A DNA stretch of 64,000 nucleotides from Zoroaster sp. YZ-2022. Lineage: Eukaryota > Echinodermata > Asteroidea > Forcipulatida > Zoroasteridae. This document shows, in pieces, positions 45,062 through 57,150 of this stretch (its first letter is position 1; every line of letters starts with the position of its first letter). Location of the stretch: the NCBI GenBank assembly GCA_029582265.1, contig CM055819.1, forward strand, positions 35,719,288 through 35,783,287, in the 5' to 3' direction. Under the pieces are notes generated by a model. That model searched no databases. It saw only the letters and a list, made by a program, of their open reading frames with translations, and was not told the DNA's origin. The position numbers and the translations under genes were made by a program.

Positions 45062-46308
45062 AATGGTATAATTTGGAGAAGCTCTCAAACTTTTTAATCA
45101 ATATTCTTGAAAGACCAATAAAATGGAAGGTGGTTAACATTTTGTAAAAAGTACTTTAAAACTTTGAAATGTGTCAAATAAAATATTTTGTTTNNNNNNN
45201 NNNNNNNNNNNNNNNNNNNNNNNNNNNNNNNNNNNNNNNNNNNNNNNNNNNNNNNNNNNNNNNNNNNNNNNNNNNNNNNNNNNNNNNNNNNNNNNNNNNN
45301 NNNNNNNNNNNNNNNNNNNNNNNNNNNNNNNNNNNNNNNNNNNNNNNNNNNNNNNNNNNNNNNNNNNNNNNNNNNNNNNNNNNNNNNNNNNNNNNNNNNN
45401 NNNNNNNNNNNNNNNNNNNNNNNNNNNNNNNNNNNNNNNNNNNNNNNNNNNNNNNNNNNNNNNNNNNNNNNNNNNNNNNNNNNNNNNNNNNNNNNNNNNN
45501 NNNNNNNNNNNNNNNNNNNNNNNNNNNNNNNNNNNNNNNNNNNNNNNNNNNNNNNNNNNNNNNNNNNNNNNNNNNNNNNNNNNNNNNNNNNNNNNNNNNN
45601 NNNNNNNNNNNNNNNNNNNNNNNNNNNNNNNNNNNNNNNNNNNNNNNNNNNNNNNNNNNNNNNNNNNNNNNNNNNNNNNNNNNNNNNNNNNNNATTTGCC
45701 TCGTTAAATGGACGCACCTACACTGACTTGACAGCATTTCTCGGGAAAACTTACAAAACTATAGCGTATTACTGGTTTATAAACTTATCTAAGTCGTGCT
45801 TGTTACAGAAATAAAATTACAATGAGGTGTATGGTTACTGGAAAGTTAGTGCTTCGAAAGTGGAAAAAGTTGTTTAACCACTGATTTTACTAGATACAAA
45901 TAGTAAAGAGATTTACATGACCTCAATTTTTTCACGAACATCTGTGATTTTATTGTTCTATACGTCAACAAGCTGTTGTCTGTGGAAAACCCAAAATATG
46001 AATACTTTGCATTTGCAATGATTTTAAAAATACTGATCCTCAAATTGGACACATTCCTTATAGAAGAAGCGACGAAGACTACTTATTCGTTGGTGTTTAT
46101 TTGACAGTAGTGTAAAATTATTGAGAAAATGAATCATTAATATCATGGTTATGAAGAAATCTTTTATTTGACAAAATGTTAACAGCAATTTTACACATTT
46201 CAAAGTTTTAAAGTACTTTTTGCCAAAAATTTAACCACCTTCCATTTTATTGGTCTTTCAAGAATATTGATTAAAAGTTTTGAGAGCTTCTCCAAATTAT
46301 ACCATTAT
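45062..46308. repeat. Inverted-repeat pair around the assembly gap
   Basis: Arms at 45,062-45,182 and 46,190-46,308 are inverted copies (GGTATAATTTGGAGAAGCTC and its complement), with small gaps. About 1.0 kb including the N run lies between. Probably the ends of a TIR element whose centre is unassembled. Confidence 0.7.
45194..45693. other. Assembly gap (500 N)
   Basis: Run of 500 unknown bases, a conventional placeholder length. Frames across it are artefacts. Confidence 0.99.
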
Positions 46309-46533
46309 ACTTTAAAAATTGAAAACAATGTTTTTATTTTCAAGTTTAAAAACAATTTTACAACCATCTGGAATGAGATGAAACATGATTTCAACTGTTT
46401 TTCTTCTTGGGTACATTTTCTGTGTACCCATCAACTTTAACAGTTTGGAGTGACTCAAGTGAGTCATTATACCAACATCAATTTTCTGATGACCACAATT
46501 CTGTGCGTCTCAAGAAACGGCGCTCAAGACGTC

Positions 46534-46780
46534 CACGCGTATGATCATGCCTTGAAATTGAGCATTTTACAAGAGAATCCTTCACTGAAACAAACTGAAA
46601 CACCAAACTGCTAATTTCAATTGTAAGTTACCGTCCACTTGATTATCCTCAATTTACCCTAAATGACGCACCTAAGGTTATATAATCAACTGGACGGTGA
46701 CACAGAGAAATTAGCAGTTTATGTTCAGTTGTTCAGTGAAGATCTCTGTAAATGCTTTAATTTCAATGCGTGATCATGCG
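46534..46780. repeat. Fold-back repeat
   Basis: Imperfect inverted arms with AACTGCTAATTTC inward and CATGATCA outward. The spacer contains CAATTTACCCTAAATGACGC, which recurs inverted at 47,470-47,500, suggesting nested inverted structure through 47,505. No gene is recognised between 46,800 and 48,000. Confidence 0.55.
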
Positions 46781-48019
46781 GCGTGAGCGTCGGCGCTCCG
46801 TTTGAATGCGCAGATGGGACCGTCAGAATTGATGTTAGCCTGTGACTCACTTGCTGTTCAGGTTGGTGGGGCGCGAAAATGTGCCAAAACGTTGAATCAT
46901 GTTCATCTTGTTCAGATGGTTTGAAAGTATTCCACAAACTTGAAAACAAAATTGTTTTCGTTTAAATAAAATGGTATGTTTTGAAGCTCTGGCACAATCA
47001 TGTTCAGTGAAGACCAATGAAGGTGAAACGGAAGCTAAACGTGCCTGGCACAATGTGCTGTTGACATTTTGTCGAAATAAAGATCTTTCGCATATGCCAT
47101 GTTTCATTTTCGCGGTAATTTCACCGTCGAGAAATACGCCAGCGGTCGTGATCTGCTGTGAGGATCGTATTCTTTCAAAATCGTGCAAAAAACGATCATG
47201 ATTTCGGTTCCTGAACAACAACTGACGACATAAAACTAATGTTCGTCGGAAAAATTGGGTCTGTAAATCTCGTTGTATCTGGTAAAATCGTGGTTACTCC
47301 ACTACAACGCAACTTTCCGGTAAATCGCTGATTCACTATAATTTTTGTTCTGTAACACAACAGATAGTTTGTGCAACCAATAATAACATGATTTTTGTAA
47401 GTTTTCAATCTAAAACCAAATGCGTCATTTCTGGAATTTTTGCGACATTACATGAACGATCTCTAACTGCTGGAGTGCGTCATTTAGGGTAAATTGAGGA
47501 TACTCTATCATCTTTTAACCCTCCTACAATCAGTGCAATTTTTGAAACAACCCATTCACTGGCCACTCCAAGCATGGCATTAGCTGTTGCCAGTGGCCTC
47601 CGATCCTCTACGCGCTATGGTTACCCCGGCCTTCTGTGCACTGTCAGGGTAGTAGGCGGGGCCAAACTGCAAAACTCACCCATAAATGTGGCCCATAATC
47701 TCAGCCCAGGACTAGTCTCTTTGCTAATGCTAGATGCAACAGAACGACTCACAACTCTCATATACACCATTTTCGGTTCTGAATGTTCAGATACAGAAGA
47801 AAATCAAGTCTGAAAGTATGGTCTACTCAGACAGCAGACAACCCGGAAATAAACGCACACATGTGGCTCGCGTTTTTGTAGAAGTTATTTCTCGGATCGC
47901 GAACAACATGAAACAAGGATCTGAAGTAAATGAAGCTCTGAAACGAATGAGGGCGCTGTAAAAATTAAACTTGCTTTACAATGCAAACGATTAATGAAAT
48001 TTGATTTGCTAGCCCTTTT

Positions 48020-48824
48020 GTACGGAAGCCGGATAGTGCCAAGGAAAATATTTTTCATGAGTGCGTGAATATATTTTTTTGTACCATTTATCTGGCGGCC
48101 GCCACTTAATTATCTGGCGGCCGCCACTTAATTATCTGGCGGCCGCCAACTTTATCTGGCGGCCGCGCTTGTATCTGGCGGCCTGCCACTTATTATCCGG
48201 CGGCCGCCGCCAATTATCTGGCGGCCGCCACTTTATCTGGCGGCCGCCACTTATTTATCTGGCGGCCGCCACTTCATTATCTGGCGGCCGCCGCTTAATT
48301 CTGGCGGCCGCCACTTTATCTGGCGGCCGCCGCTTTTATCTGGCGGCCGCCACCATTATCTGGCGGCCGCCACTTATCTGGCGGCCGCCACTTAATTATC
48401 TGGCGGCCGCCGCCGGGTATCAATTTAATTTATCTGGCGGCCCGCCGCCATTATTAATCTGGCGGCCGCCGCCTATCTGGCAGCGGCCGCCACTTGATTA
48501 TCTGGCGGCCGCCGCCGGGTATCTGGCGGCCGCCGGTATCTGGCGGCCGCCGCCGGTCATCTGGCGGCCGCCGCCGGTATCTGGCGGCCGCCACTTGGTA
48601 TCTGGCGGCCGCCACCTGGCGGCCGCCACTATCTGGCGGCCGCCGCCAGTATCTGGCGGCCGCCAGATAATTTAATGGCGGCCGCCACTATTATCTGGCG
48701 GCCGCCACATAATTATCTGTACTACACGTTCTTTATTTATTTCGCGGGTTTAGAGTGCGCGCGCGCGTGTGGGGTTTCTTGTCTATTGATGGCCTCCGTG
48801 CACTTTCAGCTTATATTCAGAATG
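48020..48824 (+). mobile_element. GGCGGCCGCC-array element, copy 1
   Basis: Left unique end TACGGAAGCCGGATAGTGCC. Then an array (48,088-48,718) of about 30 units, each a 10-bp perfect palindrome GGCGGCCGCC between ATTATCT and ACTTA spacers. Then a right unique end with GTACTACACGTTCTTTATTT and a GCGCGC run, to TCAGAATG. The same unique ends bound the inverted copy at 54,275, which defines a mobile unit. The continuous plus-strand frame across it is a by-product of the repeat. Confidence 0.8.
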
Positions 48825-49065
48825 ACGACACAGCCTCTTTAAGTAACATTCCAGAAAAAGTACCAGAACAAGTTTGAGTTATGATACTTAACACTTGAGA
48901 TAATGCTGTAAAGGTTACAATAGAAACAACAATAAATATGTATAAACATGTGTATAAAAGGCGTAGTTAGTAATAATAATAATAACATTTATATATAGCG
49001 CTCTTACACGACTGAAAGGTATCACAGCGCTTTACAAAAATGGATCAACTTAATAATTTCTTAAA

Positions 49066-49838
49066 TTAACAGTGAATAAAATGAGATGTAATTCTTAAAT
49101 TAACTGTGAATAAAATGAGATGTACAACAAAGCTAAAATAAATGAGTCTTAAGTTTACTTTTGAACATCTGAAGTTCACTAGTATGACGAATATCTGATG
49201 GGAGATTGTTCCACAGATTTGGCGCAGAACAAAAACCCTTATTTGCAGAACAAAGATGAGTGCGGGGTTTAGAGAGCATCTTTTGGTCAGAACTAGAGCG
49301 AAGTCCACTACGGTTAGTTGGTATAGCGAGATAAGCTCGCATAGATAAGATGGTGCATTATTAGAAAGGCAATTAAAAGTAATAGTCATAATTTTAAAAT
49401 CGATACGTTTTTGTACAGGTAGCCAATGAAGCTGTTGGAGGAGCGGAGATACATGGTCAGACTTTTTGTCTTGAATAATGAGTTTAGCAGCCCTATTTTG
49501 AAGTCGCTGAAGTCTTTTAATTTCTTTGGCTGATGAACCTATGAGAAGTGAGTTAGCGTAGTCAAGTCGAGCAGTTACTAAAGCACGGACTGCATGGTGG
49601 CATGTGGTATCATCAATGAACATTCTGATACGTGATAAATTACGAAGATGAAAATTAACAGACTTACAAATTGATGATACATGATGGGACATGTTCATTG
49701 CACTATCAAATTCTACTCCAAGATTCCTTATAGTTTTGGATGGTTTGATAATAGTTTTACCTATGGTAAAAGAGATATCTGAAAACTTATGCAAAATGTT
49801 GGGATTGGCAGCAATAAAAAATTCGGTTTTGTCATCAT
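49066..49838 (-). pseudogene. LINE RT C-terminal part
   Basis: Resumes the RT after the insertion (DDKTEFFIAANP). Contains NLGVEFDSAMNMSHHV, LVTARLDYANSLL, LQRLQNRAAKLI and LHWLPVQKRIDFKI, the thumb and C-terminal motifs of CR1/L2-like RTs. A frameshift near 49,330 moves the end (NLWNNLPSDIRHTSELQMFK) to another frame. Confidence 0.85.
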
Positions 49839-49840
49839 TA

Positions 49841-50630
49841 AAGCTACAGTCCCACCACCCCGCTAATATGCCGCAGAGAGGCGTTAGATGCCGGCATCAA
49901 GAAATAAAATGACCGTGGTGTAGCGTCTGTTAACGTCTATTAACGTCTCTTAACGCCCTGATTTGTCATTGCAGTCCCACATACACGGCATACATACGGT
50001 ATACAGCCGGCTTACAAGCACGTTAGAGGGAGGCAGACCCACGCTAGCGGGCGGCAGAGAGACGCTAAATGGCGTTGGCACTGCGCAGAGGGAGGCAAAC
50101 AGGCGCTAACAGCCCGCGCACGCGCGTTAGAGGCCGGCAGACCTACGCTAGAGGGCGGCATACCCTCGTTAGGGGACGGCAGACCTACGGAATAGCCCCG
50201 CTAGATGCCGTCCCATAGCGTCGGTCTGCCGTCCCATAGCGCAGTAATGCCTCCCTGATGCCATCTCTTTCGAGTTCCGCGCCATACCACGCAACAAGGC
50301 GGCAACAACACGCTGGAAGGCGGTGGACCCTCGCACGATAACGGCAGACCCTCGCTAGATGGGGGCAGACCTGCGTTAATAGGCGTTAATAGGCGTTAAT
50401 AGGCGGCAAGCAAAAGTTCGCCGTTCACCCCCGCAATTATAAAACATTTTTATAATTTCGGGGACGGTTGCCGGCATGTGGCGTTACATGGCGGCGACCT
50501 ACGTTGACCTGCGTTAAGAGCCGCAGCTACACGGTGGTCCTGCGCTGATACACGGTGACCAGGCCGGCAACAAATATTTGCTCTGCCGGCATCTAACGGG
50601 CTCGCTAACGGGGTGGTGGGACTGTAGCTT
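49841..50630. mobile_element. 790-bp GC-rich TIR element inside the LINE
   Basis: Ends AAGCTACAGTCCCACCACCC and the inverse, with TA at 49839-49840 and 50631-50632. The interior is built of short variants of CGCTAGAGGCGGCAGACCTA, in both orientations. It splits the LINE RT just after the YADD region, so it is younger than that LINE. Confidence 0.85.
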
Positions 50631-50632
50631 TA

Positions 50633-51310
50633 GGAGTAGCATATTTTTAGACATCCATGATTTGATTTCCGAAATGCATTTAGATAAAGTGGAAATTGCG
50701 CGATCTGATTCACCAGGTATTCGGGGATCAACTGAGTGTCATCTGCATAAAAATGGGCTTTGATACCAGGGTAGCGTGTGATGATATCATACATAGGTTG
50801 AGTATAAAGAAGGAACATCTGAGGTCCGACACATGAGCCTTGGGGCAAACCGTGAAGAAGAACCTTAGGATCAGAATATTCATTGGCGATCCTAACTCTA
50901 CATGTTCGATTATTAAGGTAGGATTTGAACCAGGCAATAACGTTATTCTTGAAACCAAATACATGTGATAATCTATGTAACAAAACATCATAATCAATTG
51001 TGTCAAAAGCAGCAGACAGATCCAACAACACCACGAAAACAGCCTGCCGATTGTCAAAAGCTTGATGATGTCACTTGACTTTCAACAGGGCTGTCTCCGT
51101 GCTGTGATTGGGTCTGTAAAGCAGATTGGACCTTACAATACAAGTCATTACTACTGATATAATCTGATATTTGCAACAAAGCAGCTCTCTCAATAAATTT
51201 AGAAAGAAAAGCAGTATTGGAAACGGGCCTGTAATTCTTTAAGGTATCCTTATCCAGGGTGGGCTTCTTCAACAATGGGGTTACCACCGCATCCTTGAGT
51301 GAGCCTACTG
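50633..51310 (-). pseudogene. LINE RT core
   Basis: LKNYRPVSNTAFLSKFIERA, a frameshift near 51,050, then LLDLSAAFDTIDYDVLLHRL, HGLPQGSCVGPQMF and the catalytic FYADDTQL (about 50,745). Ends at the TIR insertion. Confidence 0.88.
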
Positions 51311-51436
51311 TGGGAAGGTCCCTGTGGACAATGACATGTTAGCTATAGAAGTAAATAATGGGCAGGAGTGTGGTCAAGTTGTGTTTAACGAGCCAAGTGG
51401 GAGAGGATCCAACGTTCAGTATATATTAGGAGATTT

Positions 51437-53388
51437 CTAAATTATTTTCGAAATTCCAGCTTCGTTAATTGTTCTAAATTCACATATTTCAGGAGCAATT
51501 GCATTATGGGGAGGTGGGGTGTAATCTGTCTGGGATGAGTTAATTGTGTTCCGGATTTTGAAAATTTTGTCTTCAAAGTAATTACTAAACTTTTCGCAAG
51601 ATTTTTGAATGAAATGGTACATGGAAGTGGTGAAACCTTTCAGTTGAGCAGAGTATTTAAAGTTTTGAAAACAATTTTAGTATTGGCAGTGGATAGCTGC
51701 TCAGTGTAATACTTAGATTTAACTGAATGTACAAGTTTCGAAAATCGGTGAACTTCATCCAGATAAAGATTATGATCATGTGGGTTATTACTTTTCTTCC
51801 ATTTTCTTTCAAGTTTGCGTCGATTGCGCCTAGCAAGATGTATATCAATAGTATACCAAACGGGTTGAGGTTTAAACTTATGTTTACGTTGCGTAAGTGG
51901 ACAGTGATTGTTCAATACATAAATTACATTAGAATGATAAAATTTTACTTGGTCATCAAGAGAGGCATCATAGGGAAAACAATTGAAAGAAAGTTTGAGG
52001 TCTCTAGCAAAAGCTTGATGATCAATGTTACGATAATCCCGGCTGGAGTTTGAAGTGATCAACGCGGTGTTGACTGGTTTAGAAAACCTAATGGTACAGT
52101 TCAAAATGTTCAAAACTTCACTGTCGAGAACAAGTGAGTCATCCGGGTTTGAGATGAGAAGATCGAGTGTATGGCCGTGTTTTTGTGTAGGTTCAGTTAT
52201 ATGTTGGTCTAGACCAGCATCATTGAGAGATGTCAGGAAATGCGATGTGTCTGATTTCAACGGCGTATCAACGTGAATGTTAAAATCGCCGAGAAGTAAC
52301 AGCTAACTGGGTAGGGGTGACACTACATCTAGGAGATCGTCAAATTCGTTTAGGAAATCTGAAGTTTTCAGATGGTTCTTGGGTGAGGGAGGCGGGCGGT
52401 ACACGACGACGAAGAAAACACGTTTAAAAGGGTCGGTTATGCATGCATATTCAAAGGTGGTAGGCGAAATGCTGATTTTGGCGAGTGAGCGATTTAGAGC
52501 TGTTCTGAAAATTACTGCAACACCACCATGCCATGGCAATCTCCGTTACGGGGAACATTAACAAACGTAAATCCAGGAGGTGTACATTCAGATATAATGA
52601 CGGGATCATTGCTAGACAGCCATGTCTCCACAATGAACATAACATCAATATTCTTATCCATAATGTGTTCACATAAGATAACCGATTTGTTACTTAGAGC
52701 ATGGAGGAAGGATCCTCCATGCTTAGAGAGTGTGCATTCCAGGAGCTGACGTTAAGTTTATCCAATTCTTCACGATGTAATTGTGCCAGGTTAGATATGT
52801 TAGCTGTTCTGGGATCTCTGTGTATACCGAGAGTCCGAGTGTTTGTAGTAATGTTAACAGGTATAGAACAAGGTGAGCTAGTAGGACTGGAAGGCAAAGA
52901 ATTGGCGGTTTTTTGCCATAATTTACGCCTCCTCGCTTTCCTCTGGTTTTTGAATGAACATATTTTTGACGAACACTTATTCCGAGGGTCTTAATTGTTC
53001 TCCAGACTTCATTATTAAGCCGGGGCAGTGATTGAAGGGTGCAGTTGCTGAAGGGATTAAGGAGATAAATTGGTCAAGCATTATAGACAAACTTGTTATC
53101 AAGGGTGACGTCGCTGTTTACAGTAGGGCCAGGGTTAGCATGGAAATCTCCTTCTACCAAAATATCAATTTGGAAAGATGCCATTGAGCCTCCATAGTAG
53201 GCAATGCGAGTTCCAAGGTATTTAAGCCTATGAAATTGTGCACTGATACCTATATGTTTACACTGATGGTAGTAGTAGCATGTACATGTAGGATTATCTG
53301 CCAGGTCGAACAGACAAATTGATGAGCCCAACAAAGGCCAGCAAAATAAGAAACACTCCCTGCTGAGTGGCCATTGTGTATTCTCCAA
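51437..53388 (-). pseudogene. LINE N-terminus, endonuclease and linker
   Basis: Frame 53388-53074 starts MENTQWPLSREC, has a hydrophobic stretch (ECFLFCWPLLGSSICLF) and the motif GDFHANPGP (53125-53151). The endonuclease begins LNVSSWNAHSL (about 52,740) and continues in other frames with HGGVAVIFRTAL and FFVVVYRPPPSP. HGHTLDLLISNPDDSL (about 52,170) is near its end. The linker runs through CEKFSNYFEDKIFKIRN. At least four frame breaks. Confidence 0.82.
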
Positions 53389-53449
53389 GAGTTTCAGTTC
53401 TGATGAATAGGTATCCTTGAGGTGTGTTTAGCTGTGTTACATAATAAAA

Positions 53450-54274
53450 TAAATCCCAGGCTAATCCCAGGCTGTGATTAGTATATAATATGGATGTTAA
53501 AGGTAAATACAGGGTGGTTAAATGTAAAATATAGGATTGGTTATCATAAAATAATTTTTTTTGTATTTGTCTGAAAGCTATCTGGTTATTTTTTTGAAGT
53601 CCATGATTTTAATTTCGGTTGCAACAACCAAAATTAAAAACAATATGTTTGTTTACGTTGTAAAAATGTCACTATTTTCTCCAGACGGACTCAGATGACG
53701 GATTGGGCCATTAATTTCCATTGGTTTGTATTTTAATGTTGAGTTTGTTTGTTTTTTAATGTTGAGTCCCACAAAGTAAGAACGCTGATCTATCAAGTTT
53801 ACTTAATCCGATATTTTACCTTTACAAAAAGGGAAACCAATTTCTCACAGCAACTTTCGCCGACTTGTTGACCACATTTCAACAATTGTTAATAATGGTA
53901 TTATAATATTTATCGTAAAAATATAATAGTGGAGAAATAACCCCATTTACTTTTTTGTCTTTGAGATATGGTACTTCAAAATATTCTGGTGGGAAAACTA
54001 TGTTTGCCCACGGACGGCTTCATTCTATATCCACTTTACTGACGAGCTCTGGAGCTTGAAAAACTGTACCTTCACACATGATTGTTAATATAAGCATGGA
54101 GGTCCTCCATGCTTATACCATGGAGGAAGGAAACAGACTTCCTCCATGGTATAAGTATAAGTTTAAGTTAAAGATAATTCAAAGATACTTTAACTTATGA
54201 TTTGATGATAATAAAGACACGCGTGACAAAGAAGAAGAAAACTGCTGTGAAAAATTGCTCTCCTTTTTTCTAAC
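53450..54274. other. No gene seen; short perfect palindromes
   Basis: AT-rich. Near 54,090-54,150 two adjacent hairpins are built on AAGCATGGAGGTCCTCCATG and ACCATGGAGGAAG. A related palindrome, AGCATGGAGGAAGGATCCTC, lies at 52,699. Confidence 0.5.
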
Positions 54275-54832
54275 CATTCTGAATATAAGCTGAAAGTGCA
54301 CGGAGGCCATCAATAGGCAAGAAACACCACACGCGCGCGCGCACTCTAAACCCGCGAAATAAATAAAGAACGTGTAGTACAGATAATAAGTGGCGGCCGC
54401 CAGATGGCGGCGGCCGCCAGATAATTAAGTGGCGGCCGCCAGATAAGAAGTGGCGGCCGCCAGATAATTAAGTGGCGGCCGCCAGATAATAAGTGGCGGC
54501 CGCCAGATAATGAAGTGGCGGCCGCCAGATAATTAAGTGGCGGCCGCCAGATAATAAGTGGCGGCCGCCAGATAATTAGGTGGCGGCCGCCAGATAATAA
54601 GTGGCGGCCGCCAGATAATTATGTGGCGGCCGCCAGATACCGCGGCGGCCGCCAGATAAGTGGCGGCCGCCAGATGAACCTGGCGGCGGCCGCCAGATAA
54701 TTAAGTGGCGGCCGCCAGATAATTAAGTGGCGGCCGCCAGATAATTAAGTGGCGGCCGCCAGATAAATGGTACAAAAAAATATATTCACGCACTCATGAA
54801 AAATATTTTCCTTGGCACTATCCGGCTTCCGT
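54275..54832 (-). mobile_element. GGCGGCCGCC-array element, copy 2 (inverted)
   Basis: Same unique ends as copy 1 in opposite orientation, with a shorter array (about 54,392-54,765, about 18 units). Together the copies form a 6.8 kb inverted-repeat structure enclosing the LINE. Confidence 0.8.
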
Positions 54833-55300
54833 ACTTTTGCCACATTTCATGTCGCGCTTATTGCCACGTTCTGATGTTTTAATTGACACATGCTAGTTCT
54901 ACCGTAGACTGGTCCCCTGTCTATATCCTATCAAATCAAAGCGTGACGTCAGATCTTCAGGCTAGTTCTACCCATATTCTACCGGCCGTAAACATAATCC
55001 GCATAAAATAATCCTCTGTGCCGCATGAGGGCGCTGCCCAAGAAGGGAGTAAAATTCCTTCCTTTATTACTTCATACATAGCTGAATGGAGTAGAGGCGT
55101 ACATGTACAAATTGTACACGTATGTGGTTATAACTACAAGAAAGTCTAAACAATTAATATTTAATTTACAGTGTTACATGTGTCAATGATAGGCCAACTT
55201 TATGGAACAATGGTGGGTCCCGTCAAAGAAAAATTGTGAAATGTTTCAGTACTTTTTTTATGAGTAGTTGCCAATCACAAGGCCTTACAAGCCACTCAAG
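54833..55300. other. No gene seen
   Basis: Unrecognised DNA between the palindrome-array element and the LINE fragment. Several CTAGTTCTACC motifs (54,890 and 54,960). Confidence 0.4.
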
Positions 55301-55791
55301 GTGAGGGCTAAATAGGGGAAAGGGGATAAGAGAAGAAGAAATCAAAAAGTAGAAAGATGAATATTGATGTTGCGTTTAAATTGAGACAGGTTATAGGTAG
55401 CAGGGAAGCAGGATACAGGTAATGAATTCCAAAGTAAGACAGTACGTGGGAAGAAACTGAATGAGTACCGCCAGGTATTTGCTTTGGGGACAGATACAGT
55501 TTAAGGATGAGAATGAGCAGAGAAACGTGTGGTGCGGCCAAAGGTACGGTTAGGTGGAACAACCAGTGAAAGTCCTTTGGAGCACCTACCATTATAATAT
55601 CTGTAAAAGAGGCTCAATGAGGCTACAGAGCGACGGAGAGATAAGGGTTCCAGAGATGAAGCCAAGTCATGTCCAACTAAATTTACAATACGTCGCTGAA
55701 TACCATCAAGCAGGGCCAAATGACAAGCTGGAGCACCAGCACAATTATAGGAGCAGCATTCCATGACAGGACGTATTTTGGCAAATTTCAC
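55301..55791 (-). pseudogene. LINE 3' fragment (RT C-terminal domain)
   Basis: YNCAGAPACHLALLDGIQRR, LRRSVASLSLFYRYYNGRCS and VPPNRTFGRTTRFSAHSHP, then after a frameshift FFPRTVLLWNSLPVSCFP. These are the end motifs of a LINE RT of a different family from the one at 48,972. 5'-truncated. Confidence 0.8.
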
Positions 55792-57014
55792 GAAAATCTA
55801 TAAGGATATAATAAGGGACTTGAAGATTGCGGAAAATTTTGGATCATGATCTGTTTTGTTTGAGTTTTGGAATATTTTTGATTTAGTTTTAGAGAATCAT
55901 AAACTATTTTTTACAGTTGGGTGGGGAGCAAAATCGGAACCTTTTCAAAAGTGGGAAAGGAATTTGCCCCCAAAAATAAAACGGTTAGGGACCATCGAAA
56001 TATCTACCCATAAAACTATTAATAATTATGATAGAGTATTCAACTCTTTCAATATTATTAAGGGGTATATATACTTTAGCTTAAAAATTCATTTCGTATA
56101 TATTTTACACTAATTAGTAGTTAAGAAGTGATTAGTTTATCTTAAACGTTTGAGGAACGTAACCCTATATGCATTATGTCCAAAAACAAATCAAACGTTT
56201 GGGGAGCATCGAAATATCTACCCGCATAAAATTATTATGATAAATTATTCAACTCTTGGAATAATATTATTTAAGGGTATGTAGACTTTAATTTAACAAT
56301 TTTTGTCTGTATTATATCTACTCTAATTAGTAGATAATTCGATGGTCCCCAAAGTTTGATTTGTTTCTGTGCACAATGCACAGGGCTATATGGTCCTGAA
56401 ATGTTTGAGATAAACTAATCATTTTTTTAACATGTCGAGGAGGTGGCCCTCCACTCGCGAGTGGCAGAAGTTATTTATTTCATTGTTTTTCCCAGAAAAA
56501 AAGCCACACATGCCTGGGAGTCATTGATATCCTAAAGTGGACCATTCCACATATCTTAGAAGGGGTGTCAGTTCCCAGCGCTGTGTAGTTTTTTTTTCTA
56601 GGCTGGAAAAGTAATCGCTGCCATAATGTCTGTGCACAAAATCAACCATCCATTGTGTACACATAAAGACCAACCCAGATCTAACCCTCTGATAAGTGGA
56701 ACCATCTGTTTGGCCTCAGGCTGTGCTCTTTGATGTCTTGCGACAGCCAGAGCCAGCGCCAGTGCCAGGCATAACCGACCACCCCCCAGACAGAGTGTCT
56801 GGGTTCTGTTACATGTTGTTTACATGCTGGAGAGATAAACTATAACGCTATTTACTGTGTGCTAGGTCATACAGGAGAGAGCTACACTACACAGCCGTCG
56901 GGTGTCATCTGGGGTTGAAAATAATACTAGACCATAGCAGGGCATGTGTGGAAGTCATTTGGATGTAAAAAATTAATTGGGAATGCATAGATAATAATTT
57001 TAATATCATTAATA

Positions 57015-57150
57015 GGGGTGCCACTGCAAAGTGGAGAGATACCCCCTTCGAATAAAGTGGTAGGTACCTCCCTCGTCGGAGGGTTGGATGTCGTTGGTTC
57101 GAATCCCGCCCAAGTCGCCTGTGAATTTTTTTTTCACAGACACACGGAAA
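57015..57150 (+). repeat. tRNA-like relic (SINE head?)
   Basis: Contains GTAGGTACCTCCC and a B box GGTTCGAATCCC (57096-57107), then GCCCAAGTCGCCTGTGAA and a T run. A full cloverleaf could not be folded. Confidence 0.5.

Larger units (their letters stand above)
48972..53400 (-). mobile_element. CR1/L2-like non-LTR retrotransposon (LINE), interrupted
   Basis: Minus-strand order: N-terminal region with an NPGP motif, AP-type endonuclease, linker, reverse transcriptase, C-terminal domain, and a 3' tail with GCGCTATATAAATG followed by (TTA)n. Several frameshifts and stops are present, and a 790-bp TIR element sits in the RT. The clade call is from RT motif style and tail, not from alignment. Confidence 0.85.

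Noticed and set aside
45094..45814. Frames of about 180-208 codons across the N run
   Set aside because: Artefact of unknown bases.
47574..47961. Two overlapping frames of 75-79 codons
   Set aside because: No recognisable domain or splice signals, and adjacent to repeats. Not enough to call a gene.
48061..48675. 204-codon plus-strand frame of repeated SGGRH/IWRPP units
   Set aside because: Produced by translating the palindrome array. Variable spacers and no conserved context.
48088..48718. CRISPR-like array of regularly spaced palindromes (also 54,392-54,765 and 62,820-63,012)
   Set aside because: Eukaryotic context, spacers are short and not unique, no cas genes. These are minisatellites.
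55856..56113. 85-codon plus-strand frame
   Set aside because: Runs into the fold-back repeat field and has no recognised domain.
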